Positions 18,767-25,879 of a DNA stretch of 43,756 nucleotides are shown piece by piece (the first letter of the stretch is position 1; each line of letters starts with the position of its first letter). A program made the translations under genes and the position numbers. Below the pieces are notes generated by a model. The model was not told the DNA's origin, searched no databases, and saw only the letters and a program-made list of their open reading frames with translations. This stretch comes from Candidatus Zixiibacteriota bacterium (lineage in GTDB: Bacteria > Zixibacteria > MSB-5A5 > WJJR01), in assembly GCA_040752595.1 (NCBI GenBank), contig JBFMGX010000007.1, forward strand, positions 13,465-57,220. Reading direction: 5' to 3'.

Positions 18767-18859
18767 GTCATCCCGAATCCGCCGTGGCGGATGAGGGATC
18801 TGCTGTTGTTCCTGTGTAGACCGAGGAAAGCAGATTCCTCGCTGCGCTCGGAATGACAT
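18767..18859. repeat. Dispersed inverted repeat (GTCATCCCGA...GGAATGACA)
   Basis: Opens GTCATCCCGAATCCGCC, has GAGGGATCTGCTGTT and AGCAGATTCCTCGC in opposite orientation around a short loop, and closes TCGGAATGACA. The whole element can fold on itself. Related copies are at 32491-32630, 36338-36442 and 36492-36611, with a diverged one at 40799-40880. Translated on the minus strand it gives the HSERSEESA-like peptide often mis-annotated in environmental genomes. Confidence 0.8.
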
Positions 18860-18886
18860 AGGTGAGCGTCTTGACACAGGGTGATC

Positions 18887-19963
18887 CTACGGTTCAGCGG
18901 CGACCGGCTTCGGCGCGGCGGCGCGGACATCCTCAAGTGTGAAGCCATCGACGCGTAACTCGCGTTCATTGACAAAGGCCGGCTTGCGACGGCGCGCGGC
19001 CAGATCGGCACACGATTGGGCCAGCGCGGTGGCGATCAGGGGCAGAGCAATCGTCGCATCAACATGCACCGAGGCCATCTTCGCCTTGGCGTGAATCTTG
19101 CCCCACGACTGCGCCTCCTGGAAGGTGCACCCGGAGAGGCCGCCCCAGTGCGGCGCATCGGCGGTGAACTGGATCGCGTATTTGTGCCCGCGCTCGAAAT
19201 GCTCATAGATGATCGACGACTGCTGGATGAAGTTCTTCGGCGTGCCGCCGCCGACATAGACCACGCCGGTCTCGCGCGAGCGGTCAAAGATCAGCGCCGT
19301 CTCTTCAACGTCGCGCACCAGATCGAAGACAAAGAGGTTCTTGCCGGTCTCGCGCCCGGAGGCCAGCGCGATTCCAAACGATGAATCGGCGATGGCGGGA
19401 CAGAAGATCGGGATGCCGGCGCGATAGGCGGCGCTGACAATTCCCTCGTCCTTCTCCTGCGCCGCTACGATCCCTCCGAGAGTGTGAAGAAACTCGCGTG
19501 TCGTGTACTTCTCGCGCGGATCGAAATGCTCCCTGGACCAATGCAGGACCGTCTGATCGAGCCAGCGGAACTCCATTTCATCGGCGTAGGTGTCATAGAC
19601 CCGATCCATCCGTTCTTCGCGCAGCCTGACATCGTCCTCGGCCGGAGAACCGATGTAATGCACGCGCCCGAGCGATTCATAGATGTCATGGAACAGATTG
19701 GCGCCGGTGGAGACGAGGACATCGATGAAGCGGTTGCGGATCAGATAGGTGACGATGCGCCGCATGCCGCCCGCCGACATCGCTCCGGACAGACCGAGCC
19801 AGATCGTGCAGTCGTCCTCGAGCATCTGCCGCCAGACAGCCAGCGCCACGCCGAGACTGCGTCCCTGGAAGGAGATCAGCTCCATCTTCTCCAGCACGGC
19901 AGCGACATTGTCGCCGGGGTCCACGGCGAACGGTACGGTCGGTTGGTAGGGCATGTGGCGCAT
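18887..19963 (-). CDS. Deoxyhypusine-synthase-like protein (putative polyamine aminobutyltransferase)
   Basis: 358 residues. The protein covers the whole deoxyhypusine synthase fold, with NAD-binding LSGAMSAGGMRR (58-69), STGANLFHD (85-93), VGGGTPKN (237-244), HWGGLSGCTF (272-281) and WGKI (287-290) to VDATIALPL (301-309). Bacteria lack eIF5A, so such homologues are thought to act in polyamine synthesis, for example making homospermidine or spermidine by aminobutyl or aminopropyl transfer. Set against human DHS (from memory), the reactive Lys329 position appears to be Ser298. Lys293 and Lys295 lie close by. The start at 19963 has AGGAGG eleven bases upstream. Neighbouring arginine decarboxylase and agmatinase would supply putrescine. 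The exact product is uncertain. Confidence 0.85.
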   Translation of the reverse strand: MRHMPYQPTVPFAVDPGDNVAAVLEKMELISFQGRSLGVALAVWRQMLEDDCTIWLGLSGAMSAGGMRRIVTYLIRNRFIDVLVSTGANLFHDIYESLGRVHYIGSPAEDDVRLREERMDRVYDTYADEMEFRWLDQTVLHWSREHFDPREKYTTREFLHTLGGIVAAQEKDEGIVSAAYRAGIPIFCPAIADSSFGIALASGRETGKNLFVFDLVRDVEETALIFDRSRETGVVYVGGGTPKNFIQQSSIIYEHFERGHKYAIQFTADAPHWGGLSGCTFQEAQSWGKIHAKAKMASVHVDATIALPLIATALAQSCADLAARRRKPAFVNERELRVDGFTLEDVRAAAPKPVAAEP

Positions 19964-20003
19964 GATCTCACCGTCCTCCTGGCTGCTGCCTCTCTATACG
20001 GCA

Positions 20004-20030
20004 GAAAAACGCCCCGGATAGCCGGGGCGT
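20004..20030 (-). terminator. Intrinsic terminator between argDC and the DHS-like gene
   Basis: On the minus strand a perfect 9-bp G+C-rich stem ACGCCCCGG / CCGGGGCGT with loop CTAT is followed at once by TTTTT. This is a textbook rho-independent terminator. It lies 25 bases after the arginine decarboxylase stop and 40 bases before the DHS-like start, so it would end or attenuate transcription within the polyamine cluster. Confidence 0.85.
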
Positions 20031-20054
20031 CAAGTCCTCTTCCATGCGAATCGG

Positions 20055-20603
20055 CTACTCCGTGACCAGCACCGCGGCGGCGACGACCGTGGTCCACAGT
20101 CCCTTCTTGTCGCCGGTCGCCGACTGGGTGACGTTGCGCGTCTTGTAGATCTTGCCGGAGATCTTCCACTGCTCCTTGTTCTCATCCCAGCTCTTGTCGA
20201 GATCGAAATCGAATCCCAAGGATGTCGCCAGCATGGTCACGGCCAGGTCCTCGGAGTAGTCCCCGGCGCGCTTCTCGGTCATTCCGAAATCGTGGTGTTC
20301 GGTCAAGTATCCGATCTGGGAGCGGTCCTGCGGCACGGCCAGCCCGACGGTCGCCGAGATCAGCCGCGACGGCTCATTGCTGTCATTGCGGCTCATAACG
20401 ACAAAGAGGATCTGTCCGGGCGAGAGCTTCTTCAGTCCCTGGGAGCGGGAAATCAGTTTGCAGTGCGGCGGGAAGATCGAGGAAACCTGGACCAGGTTGT
20501 AGTGGGCGATCCCGGCGTCGCGCAACGCCAGCTCGAAGCTCGACAACCGCTCCGAATGACGTCCGACACCGTTGGTGAGGAACATCTCCTTGGCAATGAT
20601 CAT
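20055..20603 (-). CDS. Pyruvoyl-dependent arginine decarboxylase
   Basis: 182 residues. It decarboxylates arginine to agmatine, the first step of this polyamine route. The proenzyme cleaves itself in the VQVSSIFPP segment between Ser41 and Ser42, turning Ser42 into the pyruvoyl cofactor; the flanking GVGRH and LSSFELALRDAGI motifs and length fit the family (PF01862). The frame is open to 20678, but a predicted -10 overlaps that upstream start, which supports a start at the ATG at 20603 (GGAG nine bases upstream). A start at 20585 is also possible. Together with agmatinase it replaces ornithine decarboxylase as the putrescine source. Confidence 0.93.
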   Translation of the reverse strand: MIIAKEMFLTNGVGRHSERLSSFELALRDAGIAHYNLVQVSSIFPPHCKLISRSQGLKKLSPGQILFVVMSRNDSNEPSRLISATVGLAVPQDRSQIGYLTEHHDFGMTEKRAGDYSEDLAVTMLATSLGFDFDLDKSWDENKEQWKISGKIYKTRNVTQSATGDKKGLWTTVVAAAVLVTE

Positions 20604-20676
20604 CGCACCCGACTCCGCTGTGTGGACGTGTGGTGAGACATGGTCAAGAACCCCACCGATCCCGAGGTGGGCGGTC

Positions 20677-20704
20677 AATATACGGCGGCTTCACCGGAAA
20701 TCAA
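20677..20704 (-). promoter_or_regulatory. Predicted sigma70-type promoter of the polyamine cluster
   Basis: TTGATT (20699-20704) and TATATT (20677-20682) on the minus strand, 16 bases apart. It points at the arginine decarboxylase with a leader of roughly 65 bases. Both hexamers are within one or two bases of consensus in an otherwise G+C-rich region. Confidence 0.6.
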
Positions 20705-20750
20705 CATGTGCACGAAAAAAGTCCGCGGCCGTAATCAGGGGACGGTCGCG

Positions 20751-21203
20751 TCAATCCACCGGGGGCGAAGCAGATCCCGAATCTGACCGTCCTCCAGATC
20801 CAGTGCCGAACGGCCACCACCGGCGACGTGGATGCCCACCGGCGCGGCGTTCCCGTCGGGCAGCCTCTTCCGCCGCCAAGGCGACGGCATCGAGTTCTTC
20901 GATCTTCTGCAGGAGCCGCTCGACGTTCTCCCTCTTCTCCATCATCTCCCGGAAGGTGTCGTAGTCCTTGAAGTTGAACAGGGTCTGCACGAACGGCTCG
21001 AAGAAGACCATCGCCTGCGCGCCGATGTAGTTGAGCGGTTTGACCGATTCCAAGAACAGGATCGCCGGGACCGTCATCTTCCATTCGACGACTTTGGACG
21101 CCAGCCTGGCCAGAATCGCCGCTTCCTGCTCGGTGAGGGGCGTCATGGCGGCAACATCCGACGTCCGCAGAAGATGAGTGTCAAGCCACTGACGCAGACT
21201 CAT
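20751..21203 (-). CDS. Hypothetical protein, cytoplasmic, helical
   Basis: 150 residues, not assigned to a family with certainty. The first 110 residues are a mix of helices with a hydrophobic middle (TVPAILFLESVKPLN). This is followed by a coiled-coil-like Glu/Arg-rich stretch (90-120) and a low-complexity Gly/Arg/Pro tail. The start overlaps the stop of the upstream gene as ATGA, so it is translated with it. The same frame is open back to 21641, but that part is antiparallel to codon use in the real upstream gene and is rejected. Proteins with the LESxKPLNxIGSQ pattern occur near other membrane-associated genes in bacteria, but I cannot name a function. Confidence 0.65.
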   Translation of the reverse strand: MSLRQWLDTHLLRTSDVAAMTPLTEQEAAILARLASKVVEWKMTVPAILFLESVKPLNYIGAQAMVFFEPFVQTLFNFKDYDTFREMMEKRENVERLLQKIEELDAVALAAEEAARRERRAGGHPRRRWWPFGTGSGGRSDSGSASPPVD

Positions 21204-21745
21204 GGAAGTACCACCGGCGATGTCGGGTCGCTTCGCTCGGGCGCCTTCTCGCCGCCGGGCACAGTGATGTGCGCGGCGACCAGCGCCATCACGTCCTCCC
21301 GTCGCCCATCGAAGCGCAGGTACAATCCGCGGAAGTTCTCCAGACGGGAGGGCCGGGGAAACGGCGACAGCAGGACACCATTGCGGTCTCGATAGAAGCT
21401 GCGGAATTGCGTCCAAGGAATACTCCGGCTCACACGCAGAAATCGTGACTGAATGCCCCGCTCGAAGATCACAAAGTCGGTCGGCAGGAAGTACGATCCG
21501 AGCGAGCCGCCCAGAATGACCAGACCGAGAAGCCCAAAGAACAGACCATAGAGCATGGCCAGAAGCGCTGGAATTCCGCACACGACCACAATCACCCAGA
21601 CCAGGCGAATCCCACCGGATCGCACCGGGTGAGACCGCCAACGCAACAACTCCGCTCCCAAGTCGACGACATGACCCCGGTTTGCCTGGGAATCGCCGGC
21701 GGCCTGAACATCAGGTATCGGAGTGCCCTTGGCCATGTCACGCAT
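21200..21745 (-). CDS. Hypothetical membrane protein with PH-like C-terminal region
   Basis: 181 residues. A short polar N terminus is followed by two adjacent hydrophobic helices (about 46-90, VWVIVVVCGIPALLAML and LGLVILGGSLGSYFLP). Next is a beta-rich region (YFLPTDFVIFERGIQSR, SIPWTQFRSFYRDRNGVLLSPF). The pattern of two helices followed by a region with a WxxF turn and FVIFERGI strand resembles bacterial PH / YdbT-like membrane domains, but this is an inference. The start is either 21745 or 21736 (9 bases apart); the first overlaps the upstream stop. Part of a three-gene coupled cluster with 20751-21203 and 21738-21965. Confidence 0.6.
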   Translation of the reverse strand: MRDMAKGTPIPDVQAAGDSQANRGHVVDLGAELLRWRSHPVRSGGIRLVWVIVVVCGIPALLAMLYGLFFGLLGLVILGGSLGSYFLPTDFVIFERGIQSRFLRVSRSIPWTQFRSFYRDRNGVLLSPFPRPSRLENFRGLYLRFDGRREDVMALVAAHITVPGGEKAPERSDPTSPVVLP

Positions 21746-21965
21746 CGGTGGTGAGAGGATCGACGCGATAGCGCTCCGATTTCACCTTGCCGATCTCGTC
21801 CATGAGCTCGTCGGGTTTGATGAGCTTCTTCTTGATCAGCAATCGCACGAGGGCCTCCTGCGCCAGGTTGTTCGACAGGGCCAGCTCTTCATAGGACACC
21901 AATCGCTCTTTGCCGTCTACGACCAATCTGAGGGCAAAGCGTTTGTCCTCTCTCTCTTCGGGCAC
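21738..21965 (-). CDS. Small hypothetical protein
   Basis: 75 residues, highly charged, no membrane segment. GTG start with GGAGGAG five to six bases upstream, a strong ribosome-binding site that supports it as a real gene. The middle (SYEELALSNNLAQEALVRLLIKKKLI split over residues 24-49) looks like a helix-turn-helix-sized helical domain, and a KPDELMDEIGK stretch follows. It might be a small regulator or adaptor for the next two genes, which it overlaps; I do not recognise a family. Confidence 0.65.
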   Translation of the reverse strand: MPEEREDKRFALRLVVDGKERLVSYEELALSNNLAQEALVRLLIKKKLIKPDELMDEIGKVKSERYRVDPLTTDA

Positions 21966-21998
21966 GGGCTCCTCCGCAAGTGCAGGCCGGACGGCCGC

Positions 21999-23831
21999 TC
22001 AATCCAGTTTCGGAGTTGTCGAGTTAGTGGGAGCGACACGCTCGAGTCCTCCGGCCGTGTAGCGATAGACTTGGGCGCACGAGGCGATCCGATGGACATT
22101 GAAGGCGCAGACACCGGCGACCCCGTGCAACCCGTGGGCGATCAGCCGATCAATCAGTGCGTCGGCATCATCATCGCCGGCTGCTGCAATCCAAGCGACC
22201 GCATCGTAGACGCGGGCGGCGAACCAATCCGGGGAGTCCGGAGAGAACCGTCGGTATGTTCGGGCGAAATCCGCCCACTGGGAGCCGGAGGCATCGATGG
22301 CCTGGTCCGAGACAAATAGAACTGAATCGGGAGGCGCCCCGGCGGAGGCGAGCATCTCTCGGTCCTCCCAGTTTCGATCACCCAGCAGGAAGCAACGAAA
22401 ACCTGCCGCCCGCACCAAAGGAACAAGTCGGCTGAGATCCTCCGGATCAGCGCCCCAGATGACCAGACCATCGACCGGTAGAGACTGATCTTTGCTCGCG
22501 GTTGAGGAGGACGGGAACTCCCCCCCCGCAGCCGCAGTCGTCGCGAGAACGGACCGCGCCAAGCGCGACACCGAAGAGTGGATATCGCCGGCGCCGATTG
22601 AGAAGTACTCGGTCGCGCAGATCGTCGCGCCGTGATCGCGGCCCGCCTCGACACAGGCCGCGACCGCCTCCCGTCCTTCCTTGGAGTCCGCGGCCAAGAG
22701 GGCCAAGCGGCGCAATCCCAGGCCGTCCACCGCCGCCCCGACAAGCCGTGTCGCCTTCTCGTCCACGGCGACAGAGAACTGAATGATCCATGGGGATAGC
22801 TCAGACAACTCGGCCTGTCCGGTGCGCACGACCGGCAGTATCTGCAGCATCGGGTGGGTACGGAGTACTCCGACGCTCGCGGCGATGTCCTCGGGAACCA
22901 GGGGCCCAATGACCGCCGTGCACCCCGCTCGGATCAACGAATCAGCGCCCCCGGCTGTGCAGAGAGGGTCATCGCCGGTGTCGATGATCACCAAGCGCGG
23001 CGGACTGGCCGCCATCTCGATGGCCGCCCAGGCGGCCGCGCGAGCGCGTTGCCCATAGTCGGCGTATCCGCCCGTCAGAGGCACCAGCAAGCCAATCAGC
23101 GTGGGACCCGACGTCGCCTCTGCAAGCGCACGGATTCGTGCCTCGGCAGTCTTCTTCAGGTCCGTGGAGGCGTCACCCAGCGTTACGCGTTTGTACTCTC
23201 GCAGCGCCTCGATCCGGCGGTGAGACTGCGCCCATCGTTCAGCGATTTCATATCGCGCCTGCGACGACCATCGGTCATCCCCCAACGCGTCGGCCAGCGC
23301 CGCGAGGGAAGAAAGCGGCAGTCCCTGCTGTATCAGCGGTACCAGATTATCCAGAGCGATGCGGCGGTGGGCTTCAGGCCCACCCGCCAGTGCGCGAGCA
23401 TAGGCGCGGGCGGCGCGAAGAGGGTCGCCTGAGAGGAACCAGCAGTGGCCGATAAACACCTGTGCCGCCGAAGCATACTCAGAGGCCGGAAACGCCTCCA
23501 TGTAAGCGATGAAGGATCTCGCACAGGCAGAGTAATCGCCGCGCACAAACAAGCAGCGTCCTTGCATGAATCGGAACACCTGATGGTCCGAAACCGGAGC
23601 ATCGGGACGTCGGTCCATCTGTACGAAGAGCGACTCCGCAACCACGTAGTCGCTGTCCGCAAAGGCGGCCACCGCCCGGTCGAACTGCGCCCGCAGCCCG
23701 GCATCGCGTGATTGCAGGGCTCTCCCTGTCGGCCACTCGACGCACGTCCCCGTGGCAGTGAGGGCCAGAAGGAGGAACAGGGTCGTTGTCAGGTACCGCC
23801 GCACCGACCAACAGATGAGTGCCACTCGCAT
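21999..23831 (-). CDS. TPR plus periplasmic-binding-fold lipoprotein-like receptor (LpoA-like)
   Basis: 610 residues. A hydrophobic N-terminal segment (about 12-30) looks like a signal anchor or signal peptide. It is followed by about 200 residues of TPR-like helices (ALQSRDAGLRAQFDRAV; FMQGRCLFVRGDYSACARSF). A type I periplasmic-binding domain comes next, starting near GPTLIGLLVPLTGGYADYG, the beginning pattern of branched-chain amino-acid receptors, with VIGPLVPEDI and GLVIWGADP segments. TPR plus this fold is the layout of LpoA-type activators of penicillin-binding proteins, so a cell-wall role is possible, but a solute receptor cannot be excluded. The frame is open to 23975; the extension is an inverted repeat, so I start at the ATG at 23831. 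Confidence 0.7.
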   Translation of the reverse strand: MRVALICWSVRRYLTTTLFLLLALTATGTCVEWPTGRALQSRDAGLRAQFDRAVAAFADSDYVVAESLFVQMDRRPDAPVSDHQVFRFMQGRCLFVRGDYSACARSFIAYMEAFPASEYASAAQVFIGHCWFLSGDPLRAARAYARALAGGPEAHRRIALDNLVPLIQQGLPLSSLAALADALGDDRWSSQARYEIAERWAQSHRRIEALREYKRVTLGDASTDLKKTAEARIRALAEATSGPTLIGLLVPLTGGYADYGQRARAAAWAAIEMAASPPRLVIIDTGDDPLCTAGGADSLIRAGCTAVIGPLVPEDIAASVGVLRTHPMLQILPVVRTGQAELSELSPWIIQFSVAVDEKATRLVGAAVDGLGLRRLALLAADSKEGREAVAACVEAGRDHGATICATEYFSIGAGDIHSSVSRLARSVLATTAAAGGEFPSSSTASKDQSLPVDGLVIWGADPEDLSRLVPLVRAAGFRCFLLGDRNWEDREMLASAGAPPDSVLFVSDQAIDASGSQWADFARTYRRFSPDSPDWFAARVYDAVAWIAAAGDDDADALIDRLIAHGLHGVAGVCAFNVHRIASCAQVYRYTAGGLERVAPTNSTTPKLD

Positions 23832-23842
23832 GCTGAACAGAA

Positions 23843-23967
23843 TTGGGAGGGCGAAGCTCCTGTTCATCCTGAGCGAAGCGTGAGGGCTGAGCCGCTGTTC
23901 ACCTGGATCAGCAAGACGGCTCGGCCCGTTCGCTCCACTCAGGATGAACAGGAGCTTCGCCCTCCCG
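23843..23967. repeat. Inverted repeat upstream of the LpoA-like gene
   Basis: Arms GGGAGGGCGAAGCTCCTG TTCATCCTGAG (23845-23873) and CTCAGGATGAACAGGAGC TTCGCCCTCCC (23938-23966) are perfect or nearly perfect reverse complements of about 28 bases, separated by about 65 bases. Another family of dispersed element; no transposase is present. Confidence 0.75.
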
Positions 23968-23999
23968 AGAAACACGGCTCGTTCATCACATTCGATGGT

Positions 24000-24503
24000 C
24001 TAAAGGGAGTACTTCCCAAAATCCTCGGGGTTGATGTTGCGCAGCCTCTCCTTGAGGGCCTCGGGATCGTACTTCTCAACGGTACCGGAATCGGCGGGGC
24101 GCGTCTGAAAGAGATCGCGTCGCACCAGGATTGGCGCTCCTGCCTTGAGCGCGAGGGCGATGGAGTCGGACGGCCGGGCATCGACCTCAATTTTGGCACC
24201 GTCTCTGGCCAACACGATCTTGGCAAAGAAGGTTTGATCCTTCAGGTCAACGACTTGGACACTCTCCACTCTCGCTCCCAGTTGGGCAATCATGCCGTTG
24301 AGCAAATCGTGTGTGAGCGGCCGTTTCGAGGTCACGCCGGAAAGCTCCATGGCGATGGCCCAAGCCTCGAAGTGACCGATCCAGATCGGCAGTATCAGGT
24401 CCTCATCCTCCGGGGAGAGCACGACGACCGGCGAATTGGAGGCAACATCGAGGGCCAAGCCGTTGATCTTGGCTTTGACCATCACCACTGCATCGGATTC
24501 CAT
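24000..24503 (-). CDS. Bifunctional nuclease family protein (DUF151)
   Basis: 167 residues. The region 5-135 has the DUF151/BFN fold pattern: VKAKINGLALDVAS, VVVLSPEDEDLILPIWIG, HFEAWAIAMELSGV, RPLTHDLLNGMI, and the ARPSDSIALALKAGAPI motif that is the most conserved in the family. Plant members have DNase and RNase activity; the role of bacterial ones is unknown. A charged C-terminal tail follows. Start is ATG at 24503, four bases after the rplI stop, so the gene is probably translated with rplI. There is no separate ribosome-binding site. Confidence 0.88.
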   Translation of the reverse strand: MESDAVVMVKAKINGLALDVASNSPVVVLSPEDEDLILPIWIGHFEAWAIAMELSGVTSKRPLTHDLLNGMIAQLGARVESVQVVDLKDQTFFAKIVLARDGAKIEVDARPSDSIALALKAGAPILVRRDLFQTRPADSGTVEKYDPEALKERLRNINPEDFGKYSL

Positions 24504-24506
24504 GGA

Positions 24507-24959
24507 TCAGGTGCCCGTCTTCTTGACCACCCAGACTTTCAACTTGGCCGTCACGTCGCGATCGATCTTCACATCCACTGTGTACACACCCAGCGCCTTG
24601 AGCGGTTCCTCAAGAAGAATATCCCGACGATCGACCTCAAAGCCCTTCTCCTCCAGAAGTTCAGCGATGTTGGCGGCGGTCACGGAACCGAAGACCTTGT
24701 CCTCTTCGCCCACCAGCACCTCGGCGGTGCACGAGGTTTTCTCGATCGCCAGCCGGATCCGCTCCGCCTCACGGAGACGCTTGCGGTCCCGTTGCTCCTT
24801 CTGCTTGCCCACCTGGTCGATCGAGCGCAACATCCCCGGCGTGGCGGGGATCGCCAGGTTACGGGGAATCAGGTAGTTGCGCGCAAAACCGTCCTTGACG
24901 GTCACGACCTCGCCGCAACGGCCGACGTTGTCGATATCATCACGCAATATGATCTTCAT
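24507..24959 (-). CDS. rplI: 50S ribosomal protein bL9
   Basis: 150 residues, full length. bL9 binds 23S rRNA domain V near the L1 stalk and limits frameshifting. The N-terminal domain has the classical MKIILRDDIDNVGRCGEVV and VKDGFARNYLIPRNLA (21-36), followed by the long central helix and C-terminal domain (KVFGSVTAANIAELL...). A GGGGAG/AAAGAG ribosome-binding stretch precedes the ATG. It follows rpsR by 73 bases. Confidence 0.97.
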   Translation of the reverse strand: MKIILRDDIDNVGRCGEVVTVKDGFARNYLIPRNLAIPATPGMLRSIDQVGKQKEQRDRKRLREAERIRLAIEKTSCTAEVLVGEEDKVFGSVTAANIAELLEEKGFEVDRRDILLEEPLKALGVYTVDVKIDRDVTAKLKVWVVKKTGT

Positions 24960-25032
24960 TCGCTCTTTCTCCCCTTTGGCGAGGGTGCCTCCCCGGGTCG
25001 GCGTGCAGTCCCGGCACGGTCACCTGTGATGA

Positions 25033-25341
25033 TCACTTGTATGTCTCCGCCACGTAGGGGAGCAATGCCAGATGGCGGGCCCGTTTGATCGCCCGCGTCA
25101 GCCGACGCTGAAACAACGCCGATATCCCGGTCGTCCGCCGGGGCAGTATCTTCCCGCGCTCGGTGATGAACTTCCGCAGCAAGCGCTCGTTCCGGTAATC
25201 GATCTCGTACAGTTTCAGATCGGCAAAACGCCGTCCGCGCCGGTAGCGCGGCCCGCCGCGCTCTCCCCGTTCACCGCGCTCACCCCGGTCACCCCGTTCA
25301 CCCCGGGATCCACCGTGCTCGTCTCGTCTCTCTCGCGCCAT
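25033..25341 (-). CDS. rpsR: 30S ribosomal protein bS18 with long charged N-terminal extension
   Basis: 102 residues; common bS18 proteins are about 75. The conserved core is from about residue 36 to the end ([52 protein letters not shown]). The first 35 residues are a Gly/Arg/Glu/Asp repeat region ([10 protein letters not shown]-like), positively and negatively charged. bS18 binds 16S rRNA with bS6 in the platform. Its partner bS6 here has an acidic tail. The usual N-terminal cysteine region for zinc is absent. Confidence 0.96.
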   Translation of the reverse strand: MARERRDEHGGSRGERGDRGERGERGERGGPRYRRGRRFADLKLYEIDYRNERLLRKFITERGKILPRRTTGISALFQRRLTRAIKRARHLALLPYVAETYK

Positions 25342-25408
25342 GTCCGAATTCCCTCTTGAAATGCCTGTTTCGCAGCCCCACGCACGCCGGCCATATAGTC
25401 AGCCGGAG

Positions 25409-25879
25409 CTACTGCTCCGCTTCTACGTCCTCGGCGCCGGCCTCAGCGAAATCGCTGACCTCCGCCGGTGCGCCTGTGCCGTGGAACGAGTCCGAGTCCG
25501 TCCGCGGCTCGCTGCCCTCGACCAGTCCGGCTTCCTCACGTGCCGCGCGCTTCTTGTCCATCTCCTCCAGATAGCGAGGATTGTCGGCGATGACCGTCAG
25601 ATAGCGCAGACAAGTCTCGTCGAGAAGGAACTGGCGCTCCAACTCACGGGGGACCCCGGGAGCAGACTCATGGATGACATGCACGTAGTATCCCTGGGTC
25701 CGCTTCTCGATGGTGTAGGCCAGGCGACGGAGCCCCCAGCGCTCCAGCTGCCGGATCGAGCCATTGCGAGTAATGATCTCGGAGTAGCGACTGATGGCCT
25801 TTTCCCAGCCCTCTTCCAAGAGCTGTGGGTCCATGATGAACGTTGTTTCGTAGACTTGCACGTCCCCTCCCTCGGTCAT
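25409..25879 (-). CDS. rpsF: 30S ribosomal protein bS6 with acidic C-terminal tail
   Basis: 156 residues; usual bS6 is about 95-135. The core (7-105) has VYETTFIMDPQL, the RNSxxRQLERWGLRRLAYTIEK segment (38-59) and QGYYVHVIHESAPG. Residues from about 115 onward form an acidic, low-complexity tail ending AGAEDVEAEQ. bS6 pairs with bS18 on the 30S platform. The ATG at 25879 overlaps the pth stop as ATGA. The standard order has ssb between rpsF and rpsR; here there is only a 67-base gap. Confidence 0.96.
   Translation of the reverse strand: MTEGGDVQVYETTFIMDPQLLEEGWEKAISRYSEIITRNGSIRQLERWGLRRLAYTIEKRTQGYYVHVIHESAPGVPRELERQFLLDETCLRYLTVIADNPRYLEEMDKKRAAREEAGLVEGSEPRTDSDSFHGTGAPAEVSDFAEAGAEDVEAEQ

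Noticed and set aside
18751-19011. 87-residue N-terminal extension of agmatinase
   Set aside because: It is made of a dispersed repeat and the start of the upstream gene's end; family-like sequence begins at the ATG pair 18747-18750.
21204-21641. N-terminal extension of the 20751-21203 ORF
   Set aside because: Overlaps the membrane protein gene 21200-21745 in another frame; the ATGA overlap at 21200-21203 gives a natural start.
23712-25088. Plus-strand open frame of 458 codons across rplI and the BFN-family gene
   Set aside because: Covers two well-identified minus-strand genes and an inverted repeat; composition is non-protein-like.
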